Assembly (NCBI RefSeq): GCF_001455965.1 | Contig: NZ_LKKO01000001.1 | Coordinates: 310,001 to 374,000, forward strand | Direction: 5' to 3' | DNA length: 64,000 bases | Source: Methylobacterium sp. GXS13 | GTDB taxonomy: Bacteria > Pseudomonadota > Alphaproteobacteria > Rhizobiales > Beijerinckiaceae | Shown: positions 56,275-64,000 of the stretch, piece after piece | Numbering within the stretch: the stretch's first letter is position 1 | Layout of the letters: each line of letters begins with the position of its first letter | Made by a program: the position numbers and the translations under genes | The notes under the pieces: generated by a model | Databases searched by the model: none | Told to the model about the DNA's origin: nothing | What the model saw: only the letters and a program-made list of their open reading frames with translations

Positions 56275-56514
56275 ATGTCCGAGGTTACCTATCGCATCGT
56301 CGAGCACGATGGCGGCTTCGCCTACAAGGTGGGCGACGTGTTCTCCGAGACCTTCCCGAGCCGCGAAGAGGCGCTGCAGGCCGCCCAGGCTGCGGCTGCC
56401 GAGCAGCAGGTTCCCGGCTCCACAGAAGGCATCCGCTATCAGGATCAGGCCGGCAGCTGGCACGACGAGACCGCCCAGGGTAGCGATCGCCCCCGCGCCA
56501 AGGTTGTGGACTGA
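56275..56514 (+). CDS. DUF2188 domain protein
   Basis: A 79-residue soluble protein of the DUF2188 family. TYRIVEHDGGFAYKVGDVFSETFPSREEALQAA is the core: two strands with the GG-Y-K pattern, then an alanine-rich helix. The tail GIRYQDQAGSWHDE repeats a strand-like pattern. Function unknown. AGGAG lies six bases before the ATG at 56275. It is followed closely by the DUF6880 gene. Confidence 0.88.
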   Translation: MSEVTYRIVEHDGGFAYKVGDVFSETFPSREEALQAAQAAAAEQQVPGSTEGIRYQDQAGSWHDETAQGSDRPRAKVVD

Positions 56515-56530
56515 CAGGAGCAGCGCTGCC

Positions 56531-58057
56531 GTGGCTCCAGCGAAGGCCGCAACCCAGGCGCGTATCAAGACCCGCCCAAAAGCGGAGCCCATCCCCAAGC
56601 CGGCGCGTCCCAAAGGTGCGCGCCGCACCACCCCGTCGCCGGAAACCCTGGCGGCGCTGGGACCGGACCGGCTCATCGGGCTGATCCTCGGAGAGACCGC
56701 CCGCAACCCAACGTTTAAGAAACTCGTCACCGCGGCGCTCGCCGCCTTGCAGGGTCCGGACGCCGTGGCGGCAATGGTCGACCGCCGCCTGACGGCCCTC
56801 GAAGCCGCCCAGGGTTACATCGACTGGCAGAAGCGCCGCGCCTTCGCGGCCGACCTCGACGCCACCGTGACCGTCATCCTCAACGAGCTGCGCCCCCTCG
56901 ATGCCGGCGCCGCTCTCGAACGCCTCCGGCGATTCCTGCAGGGGGCTGACGCGGTGTTGAACCGCGTCGATGACAGCACCGGCGCTGTGCAAGGCGTCTA
57001 CCAGCGCGCCAGCGACGCCTTCGTTGACATCGCGAACGTCCTGCCCCCGATCGAGGCTGCGCGGGTCGCCTGCGGCCTCGTCGCCCCCTTCACGGCCGAC
57101 CCGTTCGGTCCCCTCGGCATCCTCCTGGGCGATATGGTCCCGACGCTCGGTCCGGACGCGCTTTTGGAGATCGATACGTCGCTGGCGGAGACGGCTGCCG
57201 CCATGGCGAACGCCGGCGCTCCACGGAGCGATGCCGCCTACCGCCGCGTTTCGGCGCGCGGTCAGATCCTGCGCCTCCGCCAAGTCATCGCCGACCGGAA
57301 CAACGACGCCGACGCCTTCATCGCGCTGGAGCACGAGATCTCGTCGGGCCGAGAGGATACCCGCGCGATCGCGCAGCGCCTGCTCGCAGCCGGGCGGGCC
57401 ACGGAGGCTCTCGACTGGATTCGACGCGCGGAGGAGCCGGGCCTCCGCATTGTCACGCGTGCCGACCTGATCGCGGGCTTCGACTCCCGCGCGTCCGAGC
57501 GTGAGCGGCAAACGCTGGAGATCGAGATCCTCGACGCGCTAGGCCGGGGCGTCGAGGCGCAGGCCCTCCGCTGGATGCTGTTCGAGCGCGATCTCGATGC
57601 CCCGATGCTACGCGCCTACCTCGCCAAGCTCCCCGATTTCGAAGACGAAGAGGCGCTTCAGAAAGCGCTGACTCACGCGGAGTCTTTCCCCAATCCCCAC
57701 TGGGCGCTCGCCTTTCTCGTGGGTTGGCCGGATCTCACCCGGGCTGCCAGGCTGGTCATCGAGAAGCGCACGGTCTGGAAGGGCGAGAACTACGCCGTAG
57801 TGGCGCCCGCCGCTGGTGCCTTGGCCCCGGACTATCCCCTTGCCGCCACGATCCTGTATCGCCGCCTGCTCGACGGTATCCTCGAAGCTGGCCGCAGCGC
57901 CGCCTACCCACATGGCGCCCGCTACCTATCGGAACTCGACGATCTCGCCGACCGCTTGGAGCCGGCCGCAATCGACCCGCCACCGGAAGCCTATCGAGAG
58001 GGGCTGCGGCGGGACCACGGCCGCAAGCACGCGTTTTGGGGAGCGCTAAAAGATTGA
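56531..58057 (+). CDS. DUF6880-like protein of unknown function
   Basis: A 508-residue cytoplasmic protein, almost all alpha-helical. The N-terminal 40 residues are Lys/Arg/Pro-rich. The body contains many helix pairs, such as VDRRLTALEAAQGYIDWQKRRAFAADLDATV, ALERLRRFLQGADAVLNRVDDSTGAVQ and EHEISSGREDTRAIAQRLLAAGRATEAL, giving a TPR/HEAT-like appearance. It ends KHAFWGALKD. I match it to DUF6880 by memory of the family. Start GTG at 56531 with AGGAG 11 bases upstream. It is co-directional with DUF2188 at a 16-base gap, so probably one operon. Confidence 0.72.
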   Translation: MAPAKAATQARIKTRPKAEPIPKPARPKGARRTTPSPETLAALGPDRLIGLILGETARNPTFKKLVTAALAALQGPDAVAAMVDRRLTALEAAQGYIDWQKRRAFAADLDATVTVILNELRPLDAGAALERLRRFLQGADAVLNRVDDSTGAVQGVYQRASDAFVDIANVLPPIEAARVACGLVAPFTADPFGPLGILLGDMVPTLGPDALLEIDTSLAETAAAMANAGAPRSDAAYRRVSARGQILRLRQVIADRNNDADAFIALEHEISSGREDTRAIAQRLLAAGRATEALDWIRRAEEPGLRIVTRADLIAGFDSRASERERQTLEIEILDALGRGVEAQALRWMLFERDLDAPMLRAYLAKLPDFEDEEALQKALTHAESFPNPHWALAFLVGWPDLTRAARLVIEKRTVWKGENYAVVAPAAGALAPDYPLAATILYRRLLDGILEAGRSAAYPHGARYLSELDDLADRLEPAAIDPPPEAYREGLRRDHGRKHAFWGALKD

Positions 58058-58193
58058 ACAATCGTCTTCGGATCGCGCCGTAGCCATCTCGCCACCACAC
58101 GTGCAGCGAAGCCACCTACCAGTGGTGCCAAACTTTCTGGCGCGGCGTGGCCATGCCGCGGCACAGCCTTGACGATCACTGCCAAGCCGTCTC

Positions 58194-58562
58194 CTAGGAG
58201 GCCTCTAAAATTTCGATCGCATCGACCCGGTCGGGATAGAACGCCACGTGGTCCTTGATCGCCACCACGGCCGGGAACGGCGCCTCGTAGCTCCACACCG
58301 CATCGGCGCGCCGCGCGCCTTCAACGACGAGATCGAAGTACCGGGCATCGCCCTTATACGGGCAATGGCTCGTTCGGGCGGAAGGCACGAAATACTGGAT
58401 GCTGATGTCGCTGCGGGGAATGTAGAAGACTGCTGGGTAGTGGGCCTCCTCCAGCCGCACGGCGTGGCGCGTGTCGGCGACGGCCACGCCGGCCACGAGC
58501 ACCCTGATATGGTGCCGCTCCGGTGTGACGGTGATCGGATGGTCCGGACCCGGCATCTTCAT
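58194..58562 (-). CDS. DUF427 domain protein
   Basis: A 122-residue cytoplasmic beta protein with the DUF427 signature: VRLEEAHYPAVFYIPRSDIS, then TSHCPYKGDARYFDL, then WSYEAPFPAVVAIKDHVAFYPDRV. The Cys-Pro-x-Lys-Gly motif is the most conserved part. Function of the family is unknown. Its ATG overlaps the TGA of the upstream methyltransferase gene (ATGA), so the two are translated together. Confidence 0.93.
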   Translation of the reverse strand: MKMPGPDHPITVTPERHHIRVLVAGVAVADTRHAVRLEEAHYPAVFYIPRSDISIQYFVPSARTSHCPYKGDARYFDLVVEGARRADAVWSYEAPFPAVVAIKDHVAFYPDRVDAIEILEAS

Positions 58563-59449
58563 GGCGTTCTCCCAAGCTCGGGCTTCAATTCGATGGTCCC
58601 GAGGGCGTCAGCAAGGCGCGATTTGGCGGTTCCGGGCCTCAGAGGCTTCTGCTGGCTCTTGTGCGGCACCCAGCCCGACAACCACAGTACCTCGAAGGTT
58701 GCTCGTATCCGCCCGTCGGGGTCTGAGAAGCGTTCGGCATAGACTTCCGCAGTTCGCACCAGGGTCGCTCGCCGCAGGGGCGTGCGACGGCGCTCGGTGA
58801 GTACGTTGGTCATGCCCATGGCGCGCAGGTCGCGCATCAGCCCGAACGGGTCGGCGTAGCGCACCGTCAGAGTGTCGGTATCGGCCACCGGCAGTGCGAA
58901 GCCTGCGCGCTGCAGGAGCGCCCCAGCCTCACGCACGGCGGCGAAGGGAGCCACACGGGGGCTGACACCGCCCTCGATCTCGCTCTCGGCTTGCGCGAAG
59001 CTCTGCCGTAGTTCGGTCAGCGTAGCGCCGCCGAGCAGGCAGCCAAGGAACAGGCCGTCCGGCCGAAGCGCCCGACGCAGCTGTATCAGTGTTCCTGGCA
59101 GGTCGTTGACTGCGTGAAGTGCAAGGAGCGAGACGGCGAGATCCAAGCTTCCAGTCGCCAATGGCAGGAACTCCGGGTCTCCGACGATCCGGTTCCTACC
59201 CGGTTCGGGCAATGCCGAGAGGCGGAAATGCGTAGCCTCTGGGTATCGAGCCTGAAGCGCCTGCGCTGCGCCGTCGCCGGGAGTTGCATGATCAAGCACC
59301 GTTCCGAAGCTACGTAGAACTGCAGCCAAGCGATCATCCAGATCCTCGACCACTCGATCCAGAAGAAACCCGGCATAGCCATTCCGTTCAGCTCGGGCGA
59401 GGCGATGGCGAGCGAGAGCGGTGTCGAACAGGGCGGCTGGGGTATCCAT
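58559..59449 (-). CDS. SAM-dependent methyltransferase, NDUFAF5/BioC-like
   Basis: A 296-residue Rossmann-fold methyltransferase. The N-terminus, ALFDTALARHRLARAER, followed by AGFLLDRVVEDLDDRL is typical of alphaproteobacterial relatives of NDUFAF5 (an assembly factor that hydroxylates complex I) and BioC. The SAM loop is degenerate (VLDHATPGDGAAQAL). LDLAVSLLALHAVNDLPGTLIQLRRALRPDGLFLGCLLGG is the conserved middle. A complex I accessory gene (NDUFA12) is elsewhere in the window. I use the ATG at 59449. Exact reaction unresolved. Confidence 0.85.
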   Translation of the reverse strand: MDTPAALFDTALARHRLARAERNGYAGFLLDRVVEDLDDRLAAVLRSFGTVLDHATPGDGAAQALQARYPEATHFRLSALPEPGRNRIVGDPEFLPLATGSLDLAVSLLALHAVNDLPGTLIQLRRALRPDGLFLGCLLGGATLTELRQSFAQAESEIEGGVSPRVAPFAAVREAGALLQRAGFALPVADTDTLTVRYADPFGLMRDLRAMGMTNVLTERRRTPLRRATLVRTAEVYAERFSDPDGRIRATFEVLWLSGWVPHKSQQKPLRPGTAKSRLADALGTIELKPELGRTP

Positions 59450-59628
59450 GGTCCTGCACATGGCGCTTTCGGGGCCGTCCCGCCAGCACTCGACCCGTAT
59501 GGCCGTTTATGGCCGGATCGCGCGAGCACAGACTCGCGAGGTGCGCTAACCTTCCGGAACGAGTCGGCATCGTCGCCGTTCCTGCTGCGACCGGCTGAAA
59601 GGCCGAGATTGATCAAGGAGTGTAGGTC

Positions 59629-59874
59629 ATGAAGCGCATGCTCGTCGGGGCTGCAATGGCCCTCGCCGCCCTCACCGCCGCGAGCGGCGCGGAGGCCAAG
59701 GGCTGCATCAAGGGTGCGATCGTCGGCGGTATCGCTGGACATTACGCTGGGCATCACGGCCTCGTCGGCGCCGCCGCCGGCTGCGCCATAGGCCGGCACC
59801 GGGCGAACGCCAGGGCCCGTGAAATGGATCAGCAGGCCGGCCCACAGGGCGCGCGACCGATCTCGGCACGTTGA
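59629..59874 (+). CDS. Small secreted glycine-zipper-like protein
   Basis: An 81-residue protein with a signal peptide (MLVGAAMALAALTAASGAEAK) and a Gly/Ala-rich core, GAIVGGIAGHYAGHHGLVGAAAG, that has the repeated small-residue spacing of glycine-zipper proteins. Its histidines are clustered (GHYAGHHG). AAGGAG lies close before the ATG. It may insert into or coat the envelope. It is 19 bases upstream of comF on the same strand. Confidence 0.8.
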   Translation: MKRMLVGAAMALAALTAASGAEAKGCIKGAIVGGIAGHYAGHHGLVGAAAGCAIGRHRANARAREMDQQAGPQGARPISAR

Positions 59875-59893
59875 AGCGAGAGCCTTTGATCGT

Positions 59894-60655
59894 ATGACGG
59901 CGCTCGAAGCCGTCACATCGGCCCTGCGCGGGTTGCCGCGCGGGGCATTGTCTTTGATTTATCCGCCGACTTGCTCCGGTTGCGGCTGTGCCACCGCGGA
60001 TCCCGGCACTTTATGCCCCTCCTGCTGGACGGGCCTTCACTTGATTGAAGAGCCGCTGTGCCAGCGTTTTGGGACACCGTTCGCAGTCGATCTCGGCGTT
60101 GGGCCGTTGCTCTCGCCCCGGGCCATCGCCGAGCCGCCGGTTTTCGCGCGCGCCCGGGCGGTTGCCCTCTACAATGATGTTGCCCGCAGCCTCGTCCATC
60201 GGTTGAAGTACGAAGATCGTGTCGACCTAGCCGGCGTGATGGGCCGGATGATGACGGGGAGCGGTCGGGCTTTGATCGCCGACGCCGACTGCGTCGTCCC
60301 GGTGCCGCTGCATCGCTGGCGTCTGTGGCGTCGTCGCTTCAATCAGGCTGCCTTGCTAGGTCGGGTGATCGCCAAAGGCGCCGGGCTGCCATTCGAACCG
60401 TCAGTGCTGATCCGGATCCGGGCAACCCGCTCACAAGTCGGCCTCAGTCGCGCTGCCCGCGCGCAGAACCTGAGTGGAGCGTTTCGGGTCTCAGCCGCGC
60501 GAGCACACTGCATCCAGGGTCGGCGGGTCCTGTTGATCGACGACGTCATGACCACAGGTGCCACAGGCAACGCTGCTTCACGCGCCCTCCTGAGGGGTGG
60601 TGCGGCGTCGGTGGACTTGTTGACCTTCGCACTGGTCGGCGACGCGACTGGTTGA
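59894..60655 (+). CDS. ComF family phosphoribosyltransferase-like protein
   Basis: A 253-residue protein with an N-terminal zinc ribbon (YPPTCSGCGCATAD...LCPSCW) and a C-terminal type I phosphoribosyltransferase fold, including VVPVPLHRWRLWRRRFNQAALLG and the PRPP loop VLLIDDVMTTGATGNA. ComF homologues are linked to DNA uptake or cross-membrane DNA handling in naturally competent bacteria. Here the family is also common in non-competent species. No other competence gene is adjacent. Start ATG at 59894. Confidence 0.93.
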   Translation: MTALEAVTSALRGLPRGALSLIYPPTCSGCGCATADPGTLCPSCWTGLHLIEEPLCQRFGTPFAVDLGVGPLLSPRAIAEPPVFARARAVALYNDVARSLVHRLKYEDRVDLAGVMGRMMTGSGRALIADADCVVPVPLHRWRLWRRRFNQAALLGRVIAKGAGLPFEPSVLIRIRATRSQVGLSRAARAQNLSGAFRVSAARAHCIQGRRVLLIDDVMTTGATGNAASRALLRGGAASVDLLTFALVGDATG

Positions 60656-60665
60656 GACTTACCCT

Positions 60666-61259
60666 TCAGGCCGTGAGCCGCTCCCTGTTGGGAAAGCTGA
60701 CCGCCAGAGTGAAGTCGAACGCTTCCGCGATGCTCTCGTACCAAAGCGAGAACGGTGTGGGCCGGGCGAGTTGGAGCGCACCTTCGGTCTCGGTTCCGGC
60801 ACGCTGGAGCGCCGCCCCATGTTTGGTCGCCAGTCGCAGCATCGGGCCGTTTCCGGAGAGGCAGCGTACATGGAGATCGACCACACCGCGATGACGCGCA
60901 GCGCGCGCGATCCGCGCGAACAGAGCCGCCCCGATACCCTGCCGCCGAAAGCCGCGCTCGACTGCGAAGGCGGCCTCAGCACTCCGACCCAGGATGTAGG
61001 GCGGGGTACCGGTTCCCAAGGGGCGCAATTCGGCGAGCCCGCGTAGTTGGCCGTCCACGAAGGCGCCGTACATCACGCCTTCCGCCGTTACCGCCTGCGT
61101 GGCATAGGCCCGCACGCCGTCTTCGCTCACATTGCCCATGAAGCGATTCGCACGTGCTTCCGGATCGAGGCGGAGGAAATAGTCGAGCACCGCATTGCGG
61201 TCAGCCGGCCATAGGCGCCGGACTGTGTGGGCCGACACCACCAAGTGTCGAACAGCCAT
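60666..61259 (-). CDS. GNAT family N-acetyltransferase
   Basis: A 197-residue acetyltransferase. DRNAVLDYFLRLDPEARANRFMG resembles the N-terminal of GNATs that act on polyamines or amino groups. The acetyl-CoA loop is AFAVERGFRRQGIGAALFARIARAA, with the R/Q-x-x-G-x-G/A motif. I use the ATG at 61259, preceded by GGAGA. Upstream in-frame sequence to 61466 is Arg/Cys-rich and not GNAT. Substrate unknown. It converges with comF. Confidence 0.88.
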   Translation of the reverse strand: MAVRHLVVSAHTVRRLWPADRNAVLDYFLRLDPEARANRFMGNVSEDGVRAYATQAVTAEGVMYGAFVDGQLRGLAELRPLGTGTPPYILGRSAEAAFAVERGFRRQGIGAALFARIARAARHRGVVDLHVRCLSGNGPMLRLATKHGAALQRAGTETEGALQLARPTPFSLWYESIAEAFDFTLAVSFPNRERLTA

Positions 61260-61555
61260 GATGAGTCTCCGGTCTGGGCGCATTGATGCGCCGATTGGTC
61301 CGGACGTTCCTCCCAGAATACGAGGATGATCTCGCATCGGCATGGCGGTTGTGCAATGCAGCAAAATGACTGAGCCCATGCAGGAACATGCTGCCATGCG
61401 CATATCGGATGGAACGGTTCGGCATCCCGTGTCCCGGGCCGGACTTGATTCGCGTGAAGCTTGCACGGCACAGGAAGGCGGCCCTGGTTGGGAACGGTTG
61501 ACCGGGCGCGGGGGTGCCGATCCGGTGCTGAGGCGAGTTGCAGGGGACCGGCGGC

Positions 61556-62788
61556 GTGATTGAGCAATCCGGGAAGCAACTTGGGCCTTCGGCGGAGGCG
61601 CGGGCCAGCGCCGTGTCGCCCGGCCCTGTCCATGAACGCTACGAAGCCCTTGTCGCCACCGGTGCGATTGAGCGCGATCCCGCCCAGGCGCAGATGGTAC
61701 GTGCCCTCGATCGGCTGCTGCAGGACCTCGGACGGCGCAAGCGCGCTAACAAGACCAGTGCGCTCGGTTGGCTGTTCCGGCGCAAGGACGAACCCGAGTC
61801 GCCCAAAGGTCTCTACATCTGGGGCTCGGTTGGGCGTGGGAAGACCATGTTGATGGACCTGTTCCACGACGCCGCGCCGGCTCCCAAGCGGCGGGTCCAC
61901 TTCCACGGATTTTTGGCGGACGCGCATGAGCGCATCCACGCCTACCGACAGGCTCTGAAAGCGGGAACCGTGAAGGGTGATGACCCGATCGGCCCGGTGG
62001 CAAACCAACTTGCCGACGAGGCGACCCTGCTGTGCTTCGACGAGTTCACCGTAACCGATATCGCCGACGCGATGATCCTCGGACGCCTATTCGGACACCT
62101 GTTCCGACGCGGCGTTACCGTGGTGGCGACGTCCAACGTCGAGCCAGACCGGCTCTACGAGGGCGGCCTCAACCGGGCACTGTTCCTGCCCTTCATCGCG
62201 ACGTTGAAGGAGCAGGTGAACGTGGTACGGCTCGATTCGCGGACCGATTTTCGCTTGGAGAAGCTCGCCGGCGCGGCTGTCTATCACATCCCGGCTGATG
62301 CGGCTGCGCGCATGGCCCTGGACGCTGCCTTCAAAGGATTGACCGGCAGGGAGAAGGGGCGCCCGGCCACAATCCAGGTCCACGGCCGGAACGTGGACAT
62401 ACCCGAGGAGGCGAACGGCGTCGCGCGATTCAGCTTCGACGATCTCTGCCGCAAACCGCTCGGGGCTTCGGATTACATGGCCCTGGCGCAGACGTTCCAT
62501 ACGGTGATCCTCGATGGGATCCCGGTGCTTGGGGAGGCCGAACGCAACGAGGCCAAACGTTTCATCACCCTGGTGGATACGCTCTACGATCGGCACGTGA
62601 AGCTTGTGGCCTCCGCGGCTGCCGACGCGCAGGATCTCTACACCGCAGGTTCCGGCCGTGAAGCGTTCGAGTTCGACCGGACCGTTTCCCGGCTCATCGA
62701 GATGCGCTCGCGGGAATACCTCGCCCTGCCGCATGGACGGGCGGATTCCGAGGCTTCTGGTGCCAGCACCGGGCTGGTGGAGACGTGA
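61556..62788 (+). CDS. zapE: AFG1/ZapE-family ATPase
   Basis: A 410-residue P-loop ATPase. Walker A is IWGSVGRGKTMLMDLF, Walker B LLCFDEF, and the family-specific VHFHGFLADAHERIHAYRQ, ATSNVEPDRLYEGGLNRALFLPFI and DRHVKLV follow. ZapE interacts with FtsZ in E. coli; the mitochondrial homologue AFG1/LACE1 supports respiratory protein turnover. I choose a GTG at 61556; a TTG at 61538 is also possible. Its last codons overlap the start of the next gene (GTGA), so the sensor gene is translationally coupled. Confidence 0.92.
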   Translation: MIEQSGKQLGPSAEARASAVSPGPVHERYEALVATGAIERDPAQAQMVRALDRLLQDLGRRKRANKTSALGWLFRRKDEPESPKGLYIWGSVGRGKTMLMDLFHDAAPAPKRRVHFHGFLADAHERIHAYRQALKAGTVKGDDPIGPVANQLADEATLLCFDEFTVTDIADAMILGRLFGHLFRRGVTVVATSNVEPDRLYEGGLNRALFLPFIATLKEQVNVVRLDSRTDFRLEKLAGAAVYHIPADAAARMALDAAFKGLTGREKGRPATIQVHGRNVDIPEEANGVARFSFDDLCRKPLGASDYMALAQTFHTVILDGIPVLGEAERNEAKRFITLVDTLYDRHVKLVASAAADAQDLYTAGSGREAFEFDRTVSRLIEMRSREYLALPHGRADSEASGASTGLVET

Positions 62789-64000
62789 GCGGTCGTTCGG
62801 GGGTTGGCTCGATTTTCCGGCTGCGGCGCCCCAATTGGCGTGGCGCTGGACCGTTGGGGCCGTTGCTCGGCTCACCAGCCGCCTTCATCCTGCTGGTTGT
62901 GGCACTGGCAGCAGGCACAGCCAATTATATCGCCGGCGAGGCTGACCGGTCTGCTACCGCTCGTGCCAACGCTACCATCGCAGGGGTCGAGCGCCTGCTC
63001 TCCGAGGTCAAGGATCTGGAGACCGGGGAGCGCGGCTTCGTGCTGGTCGGCAGCGAGGATTACCTAACGCCCTACACGCTCGCTCTGGGGAAAATCGAAA
63101 CTGAGCTTGCCGGCCTTGGCGCGACTGCGCAGGAGCCGGTTCGCACAGGCGGTTCATCGCTCGCTGGTCTGGTGGCGCAGAAGCGCGACTTCGCCACTCG
63201 AGTGGTGGCCGCGCGACGGGACCGAGGCTTCGACGCGGCCACCGATCTCGTCCGCACCGGCGAGGGCAAGCAGCTTATGGATGCTATCCGAATGGAGGCG
63301 TCCGCCCGTCAGGCGATCACGGTGCAGCACCTTGCCGATGTCCAGACCCGGGAGCGCTGGCGCGGGCTGATTTTGTTCCTGCTGTCGGGGATGGCGGCGC
63401 TCGCGGCGATCGTGCTTCTCGCCCGCCTTGCCCTGGTGCGGCGCCAGGAATCCCTGCGCATGTCACGTCTGCTCGACGGCGTGCTGGCCAACGCGCCTGT
63501 GGGCCTTGGTTTCCTCGACCGAGATCTGAAGATCCGACACATGAACCGAGCGCTGGCCACCATGAGCGAGCGCGGCTTCGGGGCCGATCTTGGCGCCCCG
63601 ATCTGGGCGATGCTGCCGACCTTGCGCGAGGAGCTCGCGCCCAAGCTCGCATCGGCGCTGGAAGAGGGCCTGGTCTCACCGAATGTGCCGGTGGCGGTTC
63701 CGACGCCCTCCGCACCGGGCGGGGTGCGCCAGTTTTCGATGAGTTTCTATCCTTTACGCGGGGAAAGCACGTCGCCAGACAGCGGCCAGGATGTCGAGGG
63801 CGTCGGTCTGGTCGTCGTCGATGATACGATCCGCCATCTCGCAGAGATGCGGACCAAGCGCAGCGAGGAGCGGTTCCGCTCGCTGATCGAGGCCAGCGCG
63901 GCGATCGTGTGGACGGCTAACCCGGAGGGCGGTCTGCACCGTCGCCAGACCGCATGGACCCGCTTCACCGGTCAGGACGAGGCCACCTATGCCGGTCTCG
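62785..64000 (+). CDS. CHASE3/PAS membrane sensor, partial (runs off window)
   Basis: At least 405 residues with no stop before the window end. It starts at GTG 62785, overlapping the zapE stop. A membrane helix at about residues 30-50 (AAFILLVVALAAGTANYI) is followed by a CHASE3 sensor (GVERLLSEVKDLETGERGFVLVGSEDYLTPY), a second helix at about 190-212 (LILFLLSGMAALAAIVLLARL), then PAS-like sequence (LDGVLANAPVGLGFLDRDLKI) and, after about residue 365, a further PAS start (RSLIEASAAIVWTANPEGG). The output domain (a kinase of the HWE or HisKA type, or a cyclase) lies beyond the window. CHASE3 proteins sense stress or host-linked signals. Confidence 0.88.
   Translation, partial: MSGRSGVGSIFRLRRPNWRGAGPLGPLLGSPAAFILLVVALAAGTANYIAGEADRSATARANATIAGVERLLSEVKDLETGERGFVLVGSEDYLTPYTLALGKIETELAGLGATAQEPVRTGGSSLAGLVAQKRDFATRVVAARRDRGFDAATDLVRTGEGKQLMDAIRMEASARQAITVQHLADVQTRERWRGLILFLLSGMAALAAIVLLARLALVRRQESLRMSRLLDGVLANAPVGLGFLDRDLKIRHMNRALATMSERGFGADLGAPIWAMLPTLREELAPKLASALEEGLVSPNVPVAVPTPSAPGGVRQFSMSFYPLRGESTSPDSGQDVEGVGLVVVDDTIRHLAEMRTKRSEERFRSLIEASAAIVWTANPEGGLHRRQTAWTRFTGQDEATYAGL

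Noticed and set aside
59894-60655. comF as a sign of a competence locus
   Set aside because: ComF-type genes are common in non-competent bacteria and no other uptake gene is near.

Overview
The window is high-GC chromosomal DNA of an alphaproteobacterium in Hyphomicrobiales, most like Methylobacterium. This is inferred from gene content: an Irr-type Fur regulator facing fabA-fabB-fabI, the order NDUFA12 / DUF2155 / aat / accC / accB / DsbA-like, glutathione-linked formaldehyde oxidation (class III alcohol dehydrogenase plus S-formylglutathione hydrolase), a B12-dependent ribonucleotide reductase, HWE-type histidine kinase signalling and a plant-type DAHP synthase. I see no rRNA, tRNA, CRISPR array, prophage or intact insertion sequence.

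Left part (1-10.9 kb, the most accessory-looking). It opens with the end of an aldehyde dehydrogenase, then an orphan sugar-type periplasmic binding protein and a membrane chemoreceptor. A decayed metQ (methionine-binding lipoprotein) remnant follows, then a ClpP-like serine protease homologue, a small hypothetical protein, a gene-poor stretch, an AT-richer glycosyltransferase and a cytoplasmic chemoreceptor with two near-duplicate PAS domains.

Purine and formaldehyde part (10.9-22 kb). Urate oxidase diverges from a two-gene molybdenum hydroxylase (a separate FAD subunit, and a 2Fe-2S domain fused to the Mo subunit) and an AzgA-type purine permease. Together they look like an uptake and oxidation route from hypoxanthine/xanthine through urate. 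Then come the formaldehyde pair (adh, fghA) with strong intergenic hairpins, and a divergent response regulator / HWE kinase pair.

Core metabolism (22-41.3 kb). nrdJ has a candidate pair of NrdR boxes upstream. It is followed by a complex I accessory subunit, DUF2155, aat, accC, accB, a DsbA-like oxidoreductase, a DUF1345 membrane protein, an aminotransferase, gph, a secreted protein, rpiA (with a tiny overlapping upstream ORF), a DUF2059 protein, an O-antigen-ligase-like protein overlapping glutathione reductase, a free-standing sigma-70 region 1.1 protein and class II DAHP synthase.

Right part (41.3-64 kb). A PAS/GADEF/EAL protein, a membrane-anchored cupredoxin, an orphan RND-type membrane fusion protein, an EI24 membrane protein, an amine-oxidase-like flavoprotein, a membrane cNMP-binding protein, a glyoxylate-reductase-like dehydrogenase and an SH3 protein lead to irr with a textbook terminator. 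Then fabA, fabB, a 38-residue peptide with terminator, and fabI follow. The window ends with small proteins, a DUF2188-DUF6880 pair, a methyltransferase-DUF427 pair, ComF, GNAT and zapE, the last overlapping a CHASE3/PAS sensor gene that runs off the edge. Dispersed palindromic repeats occupy the intergenic gaps at 36.2-36.6, 41.3, 44.9-45.2 and 51.5-51.9 kb.
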